A stretch of DNA of 64,000 bases, from assembly GCF_000012725.1 (NCBI RefSeq), contig NC_007406.1, positions 558,001 through 622,000 of the forward strand. Reading direction: 5' to 3'. How positions within the stretch are numbered: position 1 is the stretch's first letter; every line of letters begins with the position of its first letter. The position numbers were made by a program, and so were the translations under genes. Source of the stretch: Nitrobacter winogradskyi Nb-255 (GTDB lineage: Bacteria; Pseudomonadota; Alphaproteobacteria; Rhizobiales; Xanthobacteraceae). Positions 46,413-55,968 of the stretch are shown here, in pieces. The notes below the pieces were generated by a model. That model ran no database searches. It saw only the letters and a program-made list of their open reading frames with translations, and was not told the DNA's origin.

Positions 46413-47336
46413 ATGTTGGCCAGCGTCGTCATCGCTTGTTACAAGCATGAAGCGTACATCGAAGAGTGCCTGGAGACGATCTATCGGCAAACCTTCTCCG
46501 ACGTCGAGCTCATTATCGTCGACGATCACTCCCCGGACAGGAGTTTCGAGATCGCACAGAAGATTCTCAAACAAAGATCCTTTGCCAAGCGATTCGTATC
46601 CTGCTCGCTTCTGAAGAATCCTCTCAACCTCGGAGCGCCCTGCACCTGGAACAGGGCGCTGTCGCTTGCCAAGGGAGAAATGATCTTCTTCCTGAATTCG
46701 GACGATAAATTCTCAAAGGATCGCATCCGGATATTTGCGAACCAGTATGAGAGAGAGAAGCTGTTCTTTGGCTTTTCGGCAGTCGAGCCGATCGATGAAA
46801 GCGGCAAGCCCGTCACGACTCACCAGTTTCCGACGAGGCTTCGATACGCCATCGATCGCAGCCGGATAACGGGCTCTCCGTTATCCTGGATATTCCTGGA
46901 TTCACAGGTCGCCGCCTCAAGCGGAAACTTCGTCATGAGCAGAGATCTGCTCAGAAAAATCGGGTTGCTATCCGACCTGAAATACTGCCACGACTGGGAG
47001 TTTGCACTACGCGCCGTAACGGTGGTGGAACCGAAGTACGTTGATTCGGATCGCTATATGTATCGGCTCCATTCGACGAACAGCTTCCGCAGCCTGAGCA
47101 ACGTGGCCGAGCGCGAGACAAAGGCCTGCATGTCGTCGTACTGCGTCAACGCGATAGCTCAACGGCCGGTCAACAGGGTTTGCCTCAGCCCCATAAACTT
47201 CGGAGACGCCTTCTACAACCTCATCAAGCTTCATCCGAACTTCTGTTATTGGGTGAAGCAGTTGTATGCTCCCTACCATCCAGACCATCGGACCGTTGAC
47301 TGGAACGAGTGGACCATGCCGCTCATGTGGCGATGA
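46413..47336 (+). CDS. glycosyltransferase family 2
   Basis: 307 residues. GT-A fold: ASVVIACYKHEAYIEECLET, VELIIVDDHSPDRSFEIAQK, and the DxD-like EMIFFLNSDDKFSKDRIRIF; a later YCHDWEFALRAVTV holds the acceptor-side Asp. It lies 15 bases after the WbsX gene with a GAGAGAG ribosome site, so they share a transcript. The sugar transferred is unknown. It is cytoplasmic. Confidence 0.88.
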   Translation: MLASVVIACYKHEAYIEECLETIYRQTFSDVELIIVDDHSPDRSFEIAQKILKQRSFAKRFVSCSLLKNPLNLGAPCTWNRALSLAKGEMIFFLNSDDKFSKDRIRIFANQYEREKLFFGFSAVEPIDESGKPVTTHQFPTRLRYAIDRSRITGSPLSWIFLDSQVAASSGNFVMSRDLLRKIGLLSDLKYCHDWEFALRAVTVVEPKYVDSDRYMYRLHSTNSFRSLSNVAERETKACMSSYCVNAIAQRPVNRVCLSPINFGDAFYNLIKLHPNFCYWVKQLYAPYHPDHRTVDWNEWTMPLMWR

Positions 47337-47460
47337 TCCGGGATCGACCGGGCATGGACCATGCCGGTTCGCGTCAAGGCAAGTGTCGGATCATCGAAGC
47401 TCAGTTCGGATTCCATCGGGATCCGAGCCGCTCTGGAACCCCTACGCAGGTAAAAGCAGC

Positions 47461-48606
47461 TTAGCAGAGTTCCGGCTTGCGAACTGGAGCGGCTGTCTTC
47501 TTCAGAACCTGACGCAGCGCGTCAAGGCGATCTGTCTGGCACGGCAACGTCGGCATCAGCCAGCCGCCTTCATCGTTCTCGTTCCAGGCGTAGATCAGCA
47601 CGACGGGAGCCTGCTCACCTTGCGGCCGGGCCCCGACCCAATCGAGCGCGCGCGCCAAGTGATCGGCGAGTTCCTTCTTGGTCGGCGCTGCGAAGAAGTT
47701 CTCTATGCCTTCCCCCGGCCGTTGTTTTTTTTCCCATGGGACGGGATTTTCAATGCGGGGACGTCGATCCCATCCCGTCATCACAGTCGGCACGACAGGC
47801 AGATGACCATTGCCGAGTTCATTCCAGCCTCGCTCAGCAATTCGCGTTAGATCGGAGAAGGATCCCCGGCCGTTGCCTACCGTAAGCGCGTATGATCCGG
47901 TCGCATCGCCGCCGATATTCCTGGCTTCGCGCATCAGGAAATTCCGGTCTCCCGCCAGCACGATGTAGGGATCCGCCAAGCCCGACACGGCAGCCATACT
48001 TCTAAATTTTTCGATCTGCTCCCTCAGGCCCGCGACTCCTTTCCAGTTTCGTTCGATCGAGGCGGGTGCGATGAAACCCAGAAAATACAAAGGGCGATCA
48101 CCGGAGACTCGCAGGTAGTTCCTGTCCGCCATGAGACCGATATGCTCTTGAAGCAAGGTTGTCGGCTTGTTGCGCGACCCCCACCGGTCGAGTTCGGTAA
48201 ACAGGCAGTATCCGAGTTTGTCACTCTCCGCGCTCGCTCTGAACTGATAGAGCGCCTTCGACATCGGATGGTGTGATCCGTAGGCAACGAAGGCCCAGTA
48301 ATCGAGACCGGCAAAGGCGGCCTGACGTATCTCCTTGTCCATTTCCTCCGGGGTGATAGGGGGGAAAGAAAGGGACGCCGGGTCGTGCGCGGAGCCCCTC
48401 GCAAAGAATGGCGCTCGCCAGCGATACTTCTCGGGCGATAGCGAGTTCTCGACGGCTTCGGTCGGTGCTGAACCCGGCGAATACCAGGCATCCCAGCGGA
48501 TTGCTCCGACCAAAGGCCGGGGTTTCACCGCGAAGCTCGTTCGGCCGAAGATGGGCGGAAACAGGTTCGCCGCCAGCGAGGCTACAACCGCGCGCCGGGT
48601 CAACAT
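47461..48606 (-). CDS. exported GH99/WbsX-like protein with Tat-type signal
   Basis: 381 residues. A twin-arginine-type leader, MLTRRAVVASLAANLFPPIF, is followed by a domain with GAIRWDAWYSPGSAPTEAVE, the YRWRAPFFA segment, AFAGLDYWAFVAYGS, and VVLIYAWNENDEGGWLMPT, the same WNE signature near the end as the WbsX-like protein at 44193-46397. It is likely an exported glycoside hydrolase-like protein acting on a surface polysaccharide. It is transcribed opposite to the neighbours. The ATG is preceded by AAAGGCG. Confidence 0.8.
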   Translation of the reverse strand: MLTRRAVVASLAANLFPPIFGRTSFAVKPRPLVGAIRWDAWYSPGSAPTEAVENSLSPEKYRWRAPFFARGSAHDPASLSFPPITPEEMDKEIRQAAFAGLDYWAFVAYGSHHPMSKALYQFRASAESDKLGYCLFTELDRWGSRNKPTTLLQEHIGLMADRNYLRVSGDRPLYFLGFIAPASIERNWKGVAGLREQIEKFRSMAAVSGLADPYIVLAGDRNFLMREARNIGGDATGSYALTVGNGRGSFSDLTRIAERGWNELGNGHLPVVPTVMTGWDRRPRIENPVPWEKKQRPGEGIENFFAAPTKKELADHLARALDWVGARPQGEQAPVVLIYAWNENDEGGWLMPTLPCQTDRLDALRQVLKKTAAPVRKPELC

Positions 48607-48861
48607 GCGAGAACGCCTTTCGTCTGTACTTCATTCCGACCGCCCGGTGCGAGCTTGTTTATTGCACTAACATTTGGCGGGCGCCATTGTTAACTAATCT
48701 GTTGATTTTCCTCGGAAGGACCTTACAACAATCAAAAACAGGTCTCACACATATAAACTGGAACACTGCTCTGATCTGGTAAGACCGTATAACAATCGAG
48801 TTACATCACCGGGGCTGAGAGCCGATGTCCGTTTTTTTGAACAAGCCTGGAGCATGACGGG
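48607..48861. other. AT-rich divergent promoter region
   Basis: 255 bases between the exported GH99-like gene and the glycosyltransferase 92-like gene, AT-rich. Contains GCACTAACAT at 48664-48673, also seen upstream of the RTX gene. Confidence 0.35.
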
Positions 48862-50112
48862 GTGGAAACGGAAACTGCGGCACTGACAAGGCTCGGTCTG
48901 GATCGGGGCGTCGAGGCGCTCACGGCCAACGAGATCGAGCCAAGATTGAAAGAATTCTTTTCGGGACGGATTGCCAATCCGAATCCTGAAGAGTTGATGC
49001 GGTCAGTCAAGGAACTGGAAGAGCAGTTTAGCGGATACAGCGAATATCAATTCGCGAGAGCCGCGGTGTTGATGCAGGCGTGCGATTTTACGCGAGCGCG
49101 GGAGATTCTGATGCGCCTCGCGAAAGAAACGCCGTCCGATCCCCGTATCCTGCATCGGCTTGCCGTAACCCATTTGAACATCGGTTCGGCACAGGCGGCG
49201 CAAGACACCTACCTTGCCGCCTTGGCTGTCGCCCCGGCGAGCGAAAATCTCCGCCGGGAATTCGCCGGCCTTCTGCGTGTGATGGAGGCCGGAAAGCTCT
49301 ATGCGGGCGTGAGCCGCAAGAAGCACAGATTGTCCATGGTTTGCGCGATCAAGAACGAGGCGGACGATCTGCTTGAGTGGCTGCACTTTCACAAGCTGGC
49401 CGGCGTTGATCATTTCTACCTGTATGACAATGAAAGCACCGACGAAACACGCGCGATAATCGAATCCTTTCCCTGGCCGGATATGATCACCTACCACTAT
49501 GTGAAGGGTGAGTTCGGACAGATACGCGCCTTTCATCACGCGATCGACAGCTACCGGAACAGCTCCGAATGGTGCGCGTTCATCGACGCCGATGAGTTTC
49601 TCTATCCCGTCGAGGGCGGGAGCATCAGGGATGTTCTGGACGGAATTCCTTCGGCGCCGGCGGTCGCGGTTCAGTGGCTGAATTTCGGCTCCAATGGCCA
49701 TGATGCAAAACCAGACGGCCTTTGCATCGAGTCATTCACGCGAAGGGCTCCCGATGATTTCCCGGATCATTATGTGATGAAGTCGATCGTACGCCCTGAT
49801 GCGATCGTGGCCTATCTTCACCCCCACCAATCTCTGGTGCTCGGATGTTACGTTCAGGAGGACGGCTCTCCCGTTTTTCCGATCGGCGGCCGATGCTCGG
49901 TTCCGAAGCGCAGGAAACTGGCCATCAATCATTACTATACGAAATCTCGACAGCAGCTTCTGAAGAAGCGGGAGCGGGGAAGGCCCTTGGCGGCAGGCGA
50001 TCCCGAACGCATACGGGCGATGGAGTTCTTTATGCTTCGCGACCGTAACGACGTCGAGGATCGGACGATCCTGAAGTTCCTGCCTGAGCTCAAGAAGCTG
50101 ATTCATCGCTAA
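48862..50112 (+). CDS. GT92-like glycosyltransferase with N-terminal TPR-like region
   Basis: 416 residues from a GTG at 48862, weak ribosome site. The N-terminal 130 residues are helical and TPR-like (AAVLMQACDFTRAREILMRL, HRLAVTHLNIGSAQAAQDTY). The catalytic part has MVCAIKNEADDLLEWLHFHK, GVDHFYLYDNESTDETRAII, the EWCAFIDADEFLYPVEGG DxD element, and LAINHYYTKSRQQLLKK near the end, typical of GT92 / Glyco_tranf_2_4. Cytoplasmic. A dispersed repeat follows. Confidence 0.82.
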   Translation: METETAALTRLGLDRGVEALTANEIEPRLKEFFSGRIANPNPEELMRSVKELEEQFSGYSEYQFARAAVLMQACDFTRAREILMRLAKETPSDPRILHRLAVTHLNIGSAQAAQDTYLAALAVAPASENLRREFAGLLRVMEAGKLYAGVSRKKHRLSMVCAIKNEADDLLEWLHFHKLAGVDHFYLYDNESTDETRAIIESFPWPDMITYHYVKGEFGQIRAFHHAIDSYRNSSEWCAFIDADEFLYPVEGGSIRDVLDGIPSAPAVAVQWLNFGSNGHDAKPDGLCIESFTRRAPDDFPDHYVMKSIVRPDAIVAYLHPHQSLVLGCYVQEDGSPVFPIGGRCSVPKRRKLAINHYYTKSRQQLLKKRERGRPLAAGDPERIRAMEFFMLRDRNDVEDRTILKFLPELKKLIHR

Positions 50113-50209
50113 GAGTTGCGACGAGAATGCTGCGCGGAAAAGGTGCGGCGTTGACCGCCCTATCACTTCCGTGCGCCCGGCGATTGGGGGCGGGACGCCG
50201 AAGTCGTTT

Positions 50210-50332
50210 ATAGCGTTTTCGAGCGAAGCATGTCCTCGGGCTTGACCCGAGGATGGACCTCGGTTCGCGTGAAGAAAACGCGTCAAATCAGGATCACTAA
50301 AGCTTCGCTTCTAATCCCGGCAAAAGCGAAAT
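50210..50332 (+). repeat. dispersed modular repeat
   Basis: TATAGCGTTTTCGAGCGAAG, the CCTCGGGCTTGACCCGAGG hairpin, TCGGTTCGCGTGAAGAAAAC, then AGCTTCGCTTCTAATCCCGG with a weakened final hairpin. It lies between two convergent genes. Confidence 0.75.
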
Positions 50333-50337
50333 CGCTC

Positions 50338-50988
50338 TCAAGACGGCTCGGAATGAAACGATTGCAGGATGGACTCGGCAATTTTCTTTTCCGGTAGCGG
50401 ACGGAAGAACGAGATGTCGCCTGCTGTTGCAATCTCGCGCGCGATCTCCCTGACGCAATGATACTTCGGACGTGACGTGAAGTCGTGAATGCCGATGATC
50501 GCATTCGGATTACAGTGCAACACGATCTGCGCGAAGCAGGCGACCCTGAAGCGGCCGTCGACGAAATAGAGATCGGCGGCGGTGCTTTCCGGCATTTTCC
50601 AGATGGCCGAGTGATAGTCCGGCCAGCGCTTTTTCGTGGAGGCATCGGTAGGAAAGCCCCATTCCCCGATCGGGCCGATATCGACAAAGATCAGCTCCGG
50701 CTGTGTCTGGTTCGGAGCGCATGCGGTCCTGACCTGGTCGAGCCACTCCCGGGACGAGTCGACGGAAAGGATCGAGCTCTGGACGTGCCTTGATGCGACG
50801 ACCGTGCTTCCGCCGGTTCCGAACTCCACATAGATGCGGCTGTTTCTGACGAATGACAGGAACAGGGCCGCTTCGTCCGACGACATTCTCGGCAGCAATT
50901 GCTGTGTCCTGTCCGTTGCGGCCATGGGAGAGGCAAGCAAGGCGTCATTTCCTGAATTGTTCGTTCTAGGCTCTACCGATGCTCTCAT
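50338..50988 (-). CDS. hypothetical protein with methyltransferase-like fold
   Basis: 216 residues. RIYVEFGTGGSTVVASRH resembles SAM-binding motif I, and ADLYFVDGRFRVACFAQIVL with AIIGIHDFTSRPKYHCV resembles the rest of the Rossmann sheet, but motif matches are too weak to name the activity. The ATG at 50988 lies inside the 3' end of ugd (23-base overlap), so the two are co-transcribed with the rhamnose genes. An in-frame ATG at 50922 is an alternative start. Confidence 0.65.
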   Translation of the reverse strand: MRASVEPRTNNSGNDALLASPMAATDRTQQLLPRMSSDEAALFLSFVRNSRIYVEFGTGGSTVVASRHVQSSILSVDSSREWLDQVRTACAPNQTQPELIFVDIGPIGEWGFPTDASTKKRWPDYHSAIWKMPESTAADLYFVDGRFRVACFAQIVLHCNPNAIIGIHDFTSRPKYHCVREIAREIATAGDISFFRPLPEKKIAESILQSFHSEPS

Positions 50989-52267
50989 ACCTGAACCCCG
51001 CTGACCGCACGTCTTCCGGCCTGTAGATGTTTCGCAGATCCACGATAACAGGCGTGGCCATGTCTGTTCGGATCCGCTCGAGGTCCAGCGCGCGGAACTG
51101 TCGCCACTCGGTCACGATCACCAGCGCGTCGGCGCCGCGGGCGCAGGCGTAAGGATCGTCGCAAAACTCAATATCGGAGAGTTCCTTCTTCGCCTGCTCC
51201 ATGCCGACGGGATCGTGTGCTCTCACCTTGGCGCCGAAATCGAGCAGGCCGGCAATCAGTGCGATCGACGGCGCTTCACGCATGTCATCGGTGTCGGGTT
51301 TGAAGGTCAGGCCGAGCACGGCGATGGTCTTGCCGCGAATGTCGTTGTCCAGCGCGCCAGAGACCTTTCGCGACATGGTGCGCTTGCGGATCTCGTTCAC
51401 GGTCAGGGTCGCCTCGACGACGCGGAGCTGCACGCCATAGTCGAGCGCGGTCTTCGACAGCGCGCGGGTGTCCTTTGGAAAGCAGGAGCCGCCATAGCCT
51501 GGACCGGCATGAAGAAACTTGGCGCCGATGCGATTGTCGAGCCCGATGCCGCGCGCGACGTCCTGCACGTTGGCGCCGACGCGTTCCGCGAGATCCGCGA
51601 TCTCGTTGATGAAGGTGATCTTGGTCGCGAGAAAGGCGTTGGCCGCGTACTTGATCAGTTCGGCGGTGCGTCGGCTGGTATAGAGGATGGGTGCCTGGTT
51701 GAGATAGAGGGGACGGTAGATCTGACCCATCACTTTCTTCGCGCGCTCGTCATCGGTTCCGACCACGATGCGATCCGGATGCTGAAAGTCGCGGATCGCA
51801 GCGCCCTCCCGCAGGAATTCGGGGTTTGCAACAACGGCGAAGTCGGCTTCCGGATTAGTCTCTTTAATGATTCGCTCCACCTCGTCGCCGGTTCCGACGG
51901 GAACCGTCGATTTGGTGACGATGAGGGTGAAGCCCTCCAGCAAACCAGCGATCTCGCGAGCCGCGGCATGCACGTAGCTCAGATCGGCGTGACCGTCGCC
52001 GCGGCGTGACGGCGTTCCGACCGCGATGAATACGGCGTCGGCTTCGCCGATGTCGGAGAGATCCACTCCGAATCTCAACCGGCCAGAATTGACGCCGGAC
52101 TCGACGAGTTTGTCGAGATCGGGTTCGAAAATCGGGATCCTGTATTGATTGAGTGCCGCGATCTTCTCGCAATCCTTGTCGACGCATGTCACGTCATGTC
52201 CGAAATCAGCAAAGCAGGCTGCCGACACCAGGCCGACATAGCCGGCGCCGATCATCACGATGCGCAT
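50966..52267 (-). CDS. ugd: UDP-glucose 6-dehydrogenase
   Basis: 433 residues. The NAD-binding N-terminus is MRIVMIGAGYVGLVSAACFA. The central segment KYAANAFLATKITFINEIAD leads to the catalytic Cys region GPGYGGSCFPKDTRALSKTA. The C-terminal UDP-binding domain has VLGLTFKPDTDDMREAPSI. It oxidises UDP-glucose to UDP-glucuronate for capsule, EPS or LPS. It lies 58 bases downstream of rfbB in the leftward operon rfbA-rfbB-ugd-hypothetical. Confidence 0.95.
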   Translation of the reverse strand: MRIVMIGAGYVGLVSAACFADFGHDVTCVDKDCEKIAALNQYRIPIFEPDLDKLVESGVNSGRLRFGVDLSDIGEADAVFIAVGTPSRRGDGHADLSYVHAAAREIAGLLEGFTLIVTKSTVPVGTGDEVERIIKETNPEADFAVVANPEFLREGAAIRDFQHPDRIVVGTDDERAKKVMGQIYRPLYLNQAPILYTSRRTAELIKYAANAFLATKITFINEIADLAERVGANVQDVARGIGLDNRIGAKFLHAGPGYGGSCFPKDTRALSKTALDYGVQLRVVEATLTVNEIRKRTMSRKVSGALDNDIRGKTIAVLGLTFKPDTDDMREAPSIALIAGLLDFGAKVRAHDPVGMEQAKKELSDIEFCDDPYACARGADALVIVTEWRQFRALDLERIRTDMATPVIVDLRNIYRPEDVRSAGFRYESIGRA

Positions 52268-52325
52268 GTATTACAGATCCTGGTTTCCGATCACGGGATA
52301 AACTCTCGAGCGATGTGTCGACAGG

Positions 52326-53393
52326 CTATTGCCTCAGTCCCACGCGCCTGGCCGCGTAGCCTCTCGCCAGGATCGCCTGCCACCACGGCTGCTCGTCGAC
52401 ATACCACCGGACGGTTTTCTCGATGCCGCTCTCGAAATCCTCTTTCGCCCGCCAGCCCAGCTCGCGTTCGAGCTTGGACGCGTCGATGGCGTAGCGTCGA
52501 TCGTGACCGGGACGGTCAGTGACGAAGGTGATGAGATCGCGATGCCGGTTGGTCGTGTTCGGGGCGATCTCGTCGAGCAGATCACAGATGCTCTCGACCA
52601 CATGCAGGTTTGTTCGCTCGTTACGCCCGCCGACATTGTAGGTGTGACCAACAGCGCCGTGTTCCAGAACCAGCGACAGCGCTCTTGCGTGATCATCGAC
52701 ATAGAGCCAGTCCCGGATATTCCTGCCGTCGCCATAGACAGGCAGCGGCTCGCACGCGAGACCCTTGATGATCATGTGGGGGATCAGCTTTTCCGGAAAG
52801 TGATAGGGCCCGTAGTTGTTCGAGCAATTGGTGATCAGCGTCGGCAGCTCATAGGTTTCGCGCCAGGCGCGAACCAGATGGTCGGAGGATGCCTTGCTCG
52901 CCGAATAAGGCGAGTTTGGCGCGTAGGCGGTGGCCTCGGTGAAATAACCGCTATCGCCGAGCGAACCGAAGACCTCGTCGGTCGAGACGTGCAGGAAGCG
53001 GAACTTCTCCCGCTTCTCGGGCGAGAGCGAGCGCCAGTGACGCAAGGTTTCCTGCAGCAGAGTGAAGGTGCCGACAATGTTGGTCTGGATAAATTCACCG
53101 GGGCCGTCGATGGAGCGGTCGACATGACTCTCGGCGGCGAGGTTCATGACGGCGTCCGGCCGATATTTCTCGAACAGATGGCGCAGCCCGGCGCTGTCGC
53201 AGATGCACTGCTTTTCGAAGGCATAGTTCAGGTTTTCGTTCGTGCCGGGTAATGAATCGAGGTTCGCCGCGTAGGTGCATTTGTCGATGTTGACCACGCG
53301 AGCGTGAGTATCGTGCAAGAGGTGACGAACCACCGCCGAGCCGATGAATCCCGCGCCGCCTGTGACGAAAATGGTCGAAGCCTTGAAGCGCAT
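52326..53393 (-). CDS. rfbB: dTDP-glucose 4,6-dehydratase RfbB
   Basis: 355 residues from the ATG at 53393, with GGGAGGCG upstream. NAD motif [54 protein letters not shown]; the catalytic [19 protein letters not shown]. It makes dTDP-4-keto-6-deoxyglucose, the second step to dTDP-L-rhamnose. An upstream in-frame extension of 16 codons lacks a ribosome site. Confidence 0.96.
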   Translation of the reverse strand: MRFKASTIFVTGGAGFIGSAVVRHLLHDTHARVVNIDKCTYAANLDSLPGTNENLNYAFEKQCICDSAGLRHLFEKYRPDAVMNLAAESHVDRSIDGPGEFIQTNIVGTFTLLQETLRHWRSLSPEKREKFRFLHVSTDEVFGSLGDSGYFTEATAYAPNSPYSASKASSDHLVRAWRETYELPTLITNCSNNYGPYHFPEKLIPHMIIKGLACEPLPVYGDGRNIRDWLYVDDHARALSLVLEHGAVGHTYNVGGRNERTNLHVVESICDLLDEIAPNTTNRHRDLITFVTDRPGHDRRYAIDASKLERELGWRAKEDFESGIEKTVRWYVDEQPWWQAILARGYAARRVGLRQ

Positions 53394-53418
53394 AACAGGT
53401 CGCCTCCCGCGAATGAAA

Positions 53419-54294
<876 letters not shown>

Positions 54295-54398
54295 GGCCCC
54301 TCTCATCTATCGCAGACAACATAACATATAGTGTTAAGCGTGCAAGTTTGTTATCAATGAGAAGGCGTCATGAGTTAACAAATGCAAAGAAACTGAAA

Positions 54399-54953
54399 AT
54401 GAATGTTATTCAAACCGAAGTTCCCGAGGTCGTCATCTTCGAACCCCGGCTGTTCGGAGACCAGCGCGGCTTTTTTCTCGAGACGTATCAGTTTCCCCGT
54501 TACGCCGAGCACGGCGTCACGCGACCGTTCGTTCAGGACAACCTCTCCCGCTCCGCGCGGGGCGTGCTGCGCGGGTTGCACCTGCAAAACCCATCTCCGC
54601 AAGGGAAGCTGGTCACGGTGCTGCGCGGTAAGGTTCTGGATGTCGCGGTCGACGTGCGCGCCGGCAGTCCGAATTTCGGCCGTCACGTCGCTGTTGAGTT
54701 GAGCGAAGAGAATAGGCGGCAGCTCTGGGTCCCCCGCGGCTTCGCGCACGGCTTTGTCGTTCTCTCCGAGACGGCCGATTTCTTCTACAAATGCGACGAC
54801 CTCTACAGTCCGAAGAACGAACTCTCGATTCGCTGGAATGACCCTACGATCGGTATCGACTGGGGCGTGGAGACGCCGTCCTTGTCCGCCAAGGACGCGG
54901 ACGCTCCGCTGCTGGCGGACGTAAAGAACTTTCCAATCCATGGGCAGGTGTGA
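54399..54953 (+). CDS. rfbC: dTDP-4-dehydrorhamnose 3,5-epimerase RfbC
   Basis: 184 residues from the ATG at 54399. Cupin fold: EPRLFGDQRGFFLETYQ, FVQDNLSRSARGVLRGLHLQ with the catalytic His, and WVPRGFAHGFVVLSETADF. It catalyses the third step to dTDP-L-rhamnose. The TGA overlaps the rfbD start (TGATG), so rfbC and rfbD are coupled. Upstream in-frame codons reach 54348 but lack a clear ribosome site. Confidence 0.95.
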   Translation: MNVIQTEVPEVVIFEPRLFGDQRGFFLETYQFPRYAEHGVTRPFVQDNLSRSARGVLRGLHLQNPSPQGKLVTVLRGKVLDVAVDVRAGSPNFGRHVAVELSEENRRQLWVPRGFAHGFVVLSETADFFYKCDDLYSPKNELSIRWNDPTIGIDWGVETPSLSAKDADAPLLADVKNFPIHGQV

Positions 54954-55891
54954 TGGCAAGTCTGATGCGGATACTGTTGACGGGTAGTAGCGGTCAGGTC
55001 GGCGGAGCGCTGCGTCCGCTGCTGAAGGAAGGCGGCATGGTCATCGCGCCGTCGCGCAGCGCGTTCGACCTGTCGAATCCCGAAACGCTCGCCGGGGCGC
55101 TCGACCGATTCAAACCCGATCTCATCATCAATCCCGCGGCCTATACCGCGGTGGATCGCGCGGAAGACGAGCGTGAACTCGCTTTCCTCGTCAACGCCAA
55201 AGCACCCGCTGCGATCGCGGAATGGTCGGCACGGCATCGTGTGCCGTTGATTCATTTCTCCACCGACTACGTCTTCGATGGCTCTGGCGACAAGCCGTGG
55301 CGTGAGGACAGTCCCACGGGTCCTCTCTCGGTCTATGGCGCCAGCAAGCTCGCCGGCGATCTCGCCATCGAGGCGGCCGGCGGGCCGCATCTGATCGCGC
55401 GCACCTCGTGGGTCTATGCCGCGAGCGGAGCCAATTTCCTGCGCACGATCGCGCGGCTGGCCGGCGAACGCAAGGAGTTGCGCATTGTCGCCGATCAGAC
55501 AGGCGCTCCGACCACGGCAAACACGATCGCCGATGCCGTGTCTCGCATCGTGCTCTCGAATGCATCGGATTTGAGCGCGTTGTTCGCGCGCAGCGGCGGC
55601 GTGGTCAATCTCGCCTGTGCGGGCGAAACCAGTTGGCACGGCTTCGCCACCGCCATTGTCGGCGGATTGAAGTCGCGCGGTGCGGGACTGTCTGTGGAGA
55701 CGATCATCCCGATCGCGACGGCGGATTTTCCGACCAGGGCAAGGCGGCCTGGCAATTCCAGGCTCGACCTGTCGCAACTCCGAGAACGTTTCGGATTAAC
55801 TCCGCCAACGTGGCAGGACGCGCTGTCGACGGAACTTGATCGCCTCGTCACCGGGCAGGACGAACAGGCGGTCCCCGCAATGCGAGCATGA
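54953..55891 (+). CDS. rfbD: dTDP-4-dehydrorhamnose reductase RfbD
   Basis: 312 residues. NADPH-binding MRILLTGSSGQVGGALRPLL; NPAAYTAVDRAEDERELAFL; FSTDYVFDGSGDKPWRED; the SDR motif VYGASKLAGDLAIEAA. It makes dTDP-L-rhamnose, the last step of the pathway. The start is at the ATG overlapping the rfbC stop; the ATG at 54965 is also possible and fits the family start best. A short repeat copy follows the stop. Confidence 0.94.
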   Translation: MASLMRILLTGSSGQVGGALRPLLKEGGMVIAPSRSAFDLSNPETLAGALDRFKPDLIINPAAYTAVDRAEDERELAFLVNAKAPAAIAEWSARHRVPLIHFSTDYVFDGSGDKPWREDSPTGPLSVYGASKLAGDLAIEAAGGPHLIARTSWVYAASGANFLRTIARLAGERKELRIVADQTGAPTTANTIADAVSRIVLSNASDLSALFARSGGVVNLACAGETSWHGFATAIVGGLKSRGAGLSVETIIPIATADFPTRARRPGNSRLDLSQLRERFGLTPPTWQDALSTELDRLVTGQDEQAVPAMRA

Positions 55892-55910
55892 TCTCGAGAC
55901 GACGCTGCGC

Positions 55911-55968
55911 TGTAGCGTTTTCGAGCGAAGCGGATACCGGTTCGCGTGAAGAAAACGCATCAAAATCC
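55911..55968 (+). repeat. short dispersed modular repeat after rfbD
   Basis: GTAGCGTTTTCGAGCGAAGC, then ACCGGTTCGCGTGAAGAAAA and CGCATCAAAAT. The hairpins are absent. Its right end supplies the TGA stop of the convergent glycosyltransferase (complement of TCA at 55960-55962). Confidence 0.7.
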
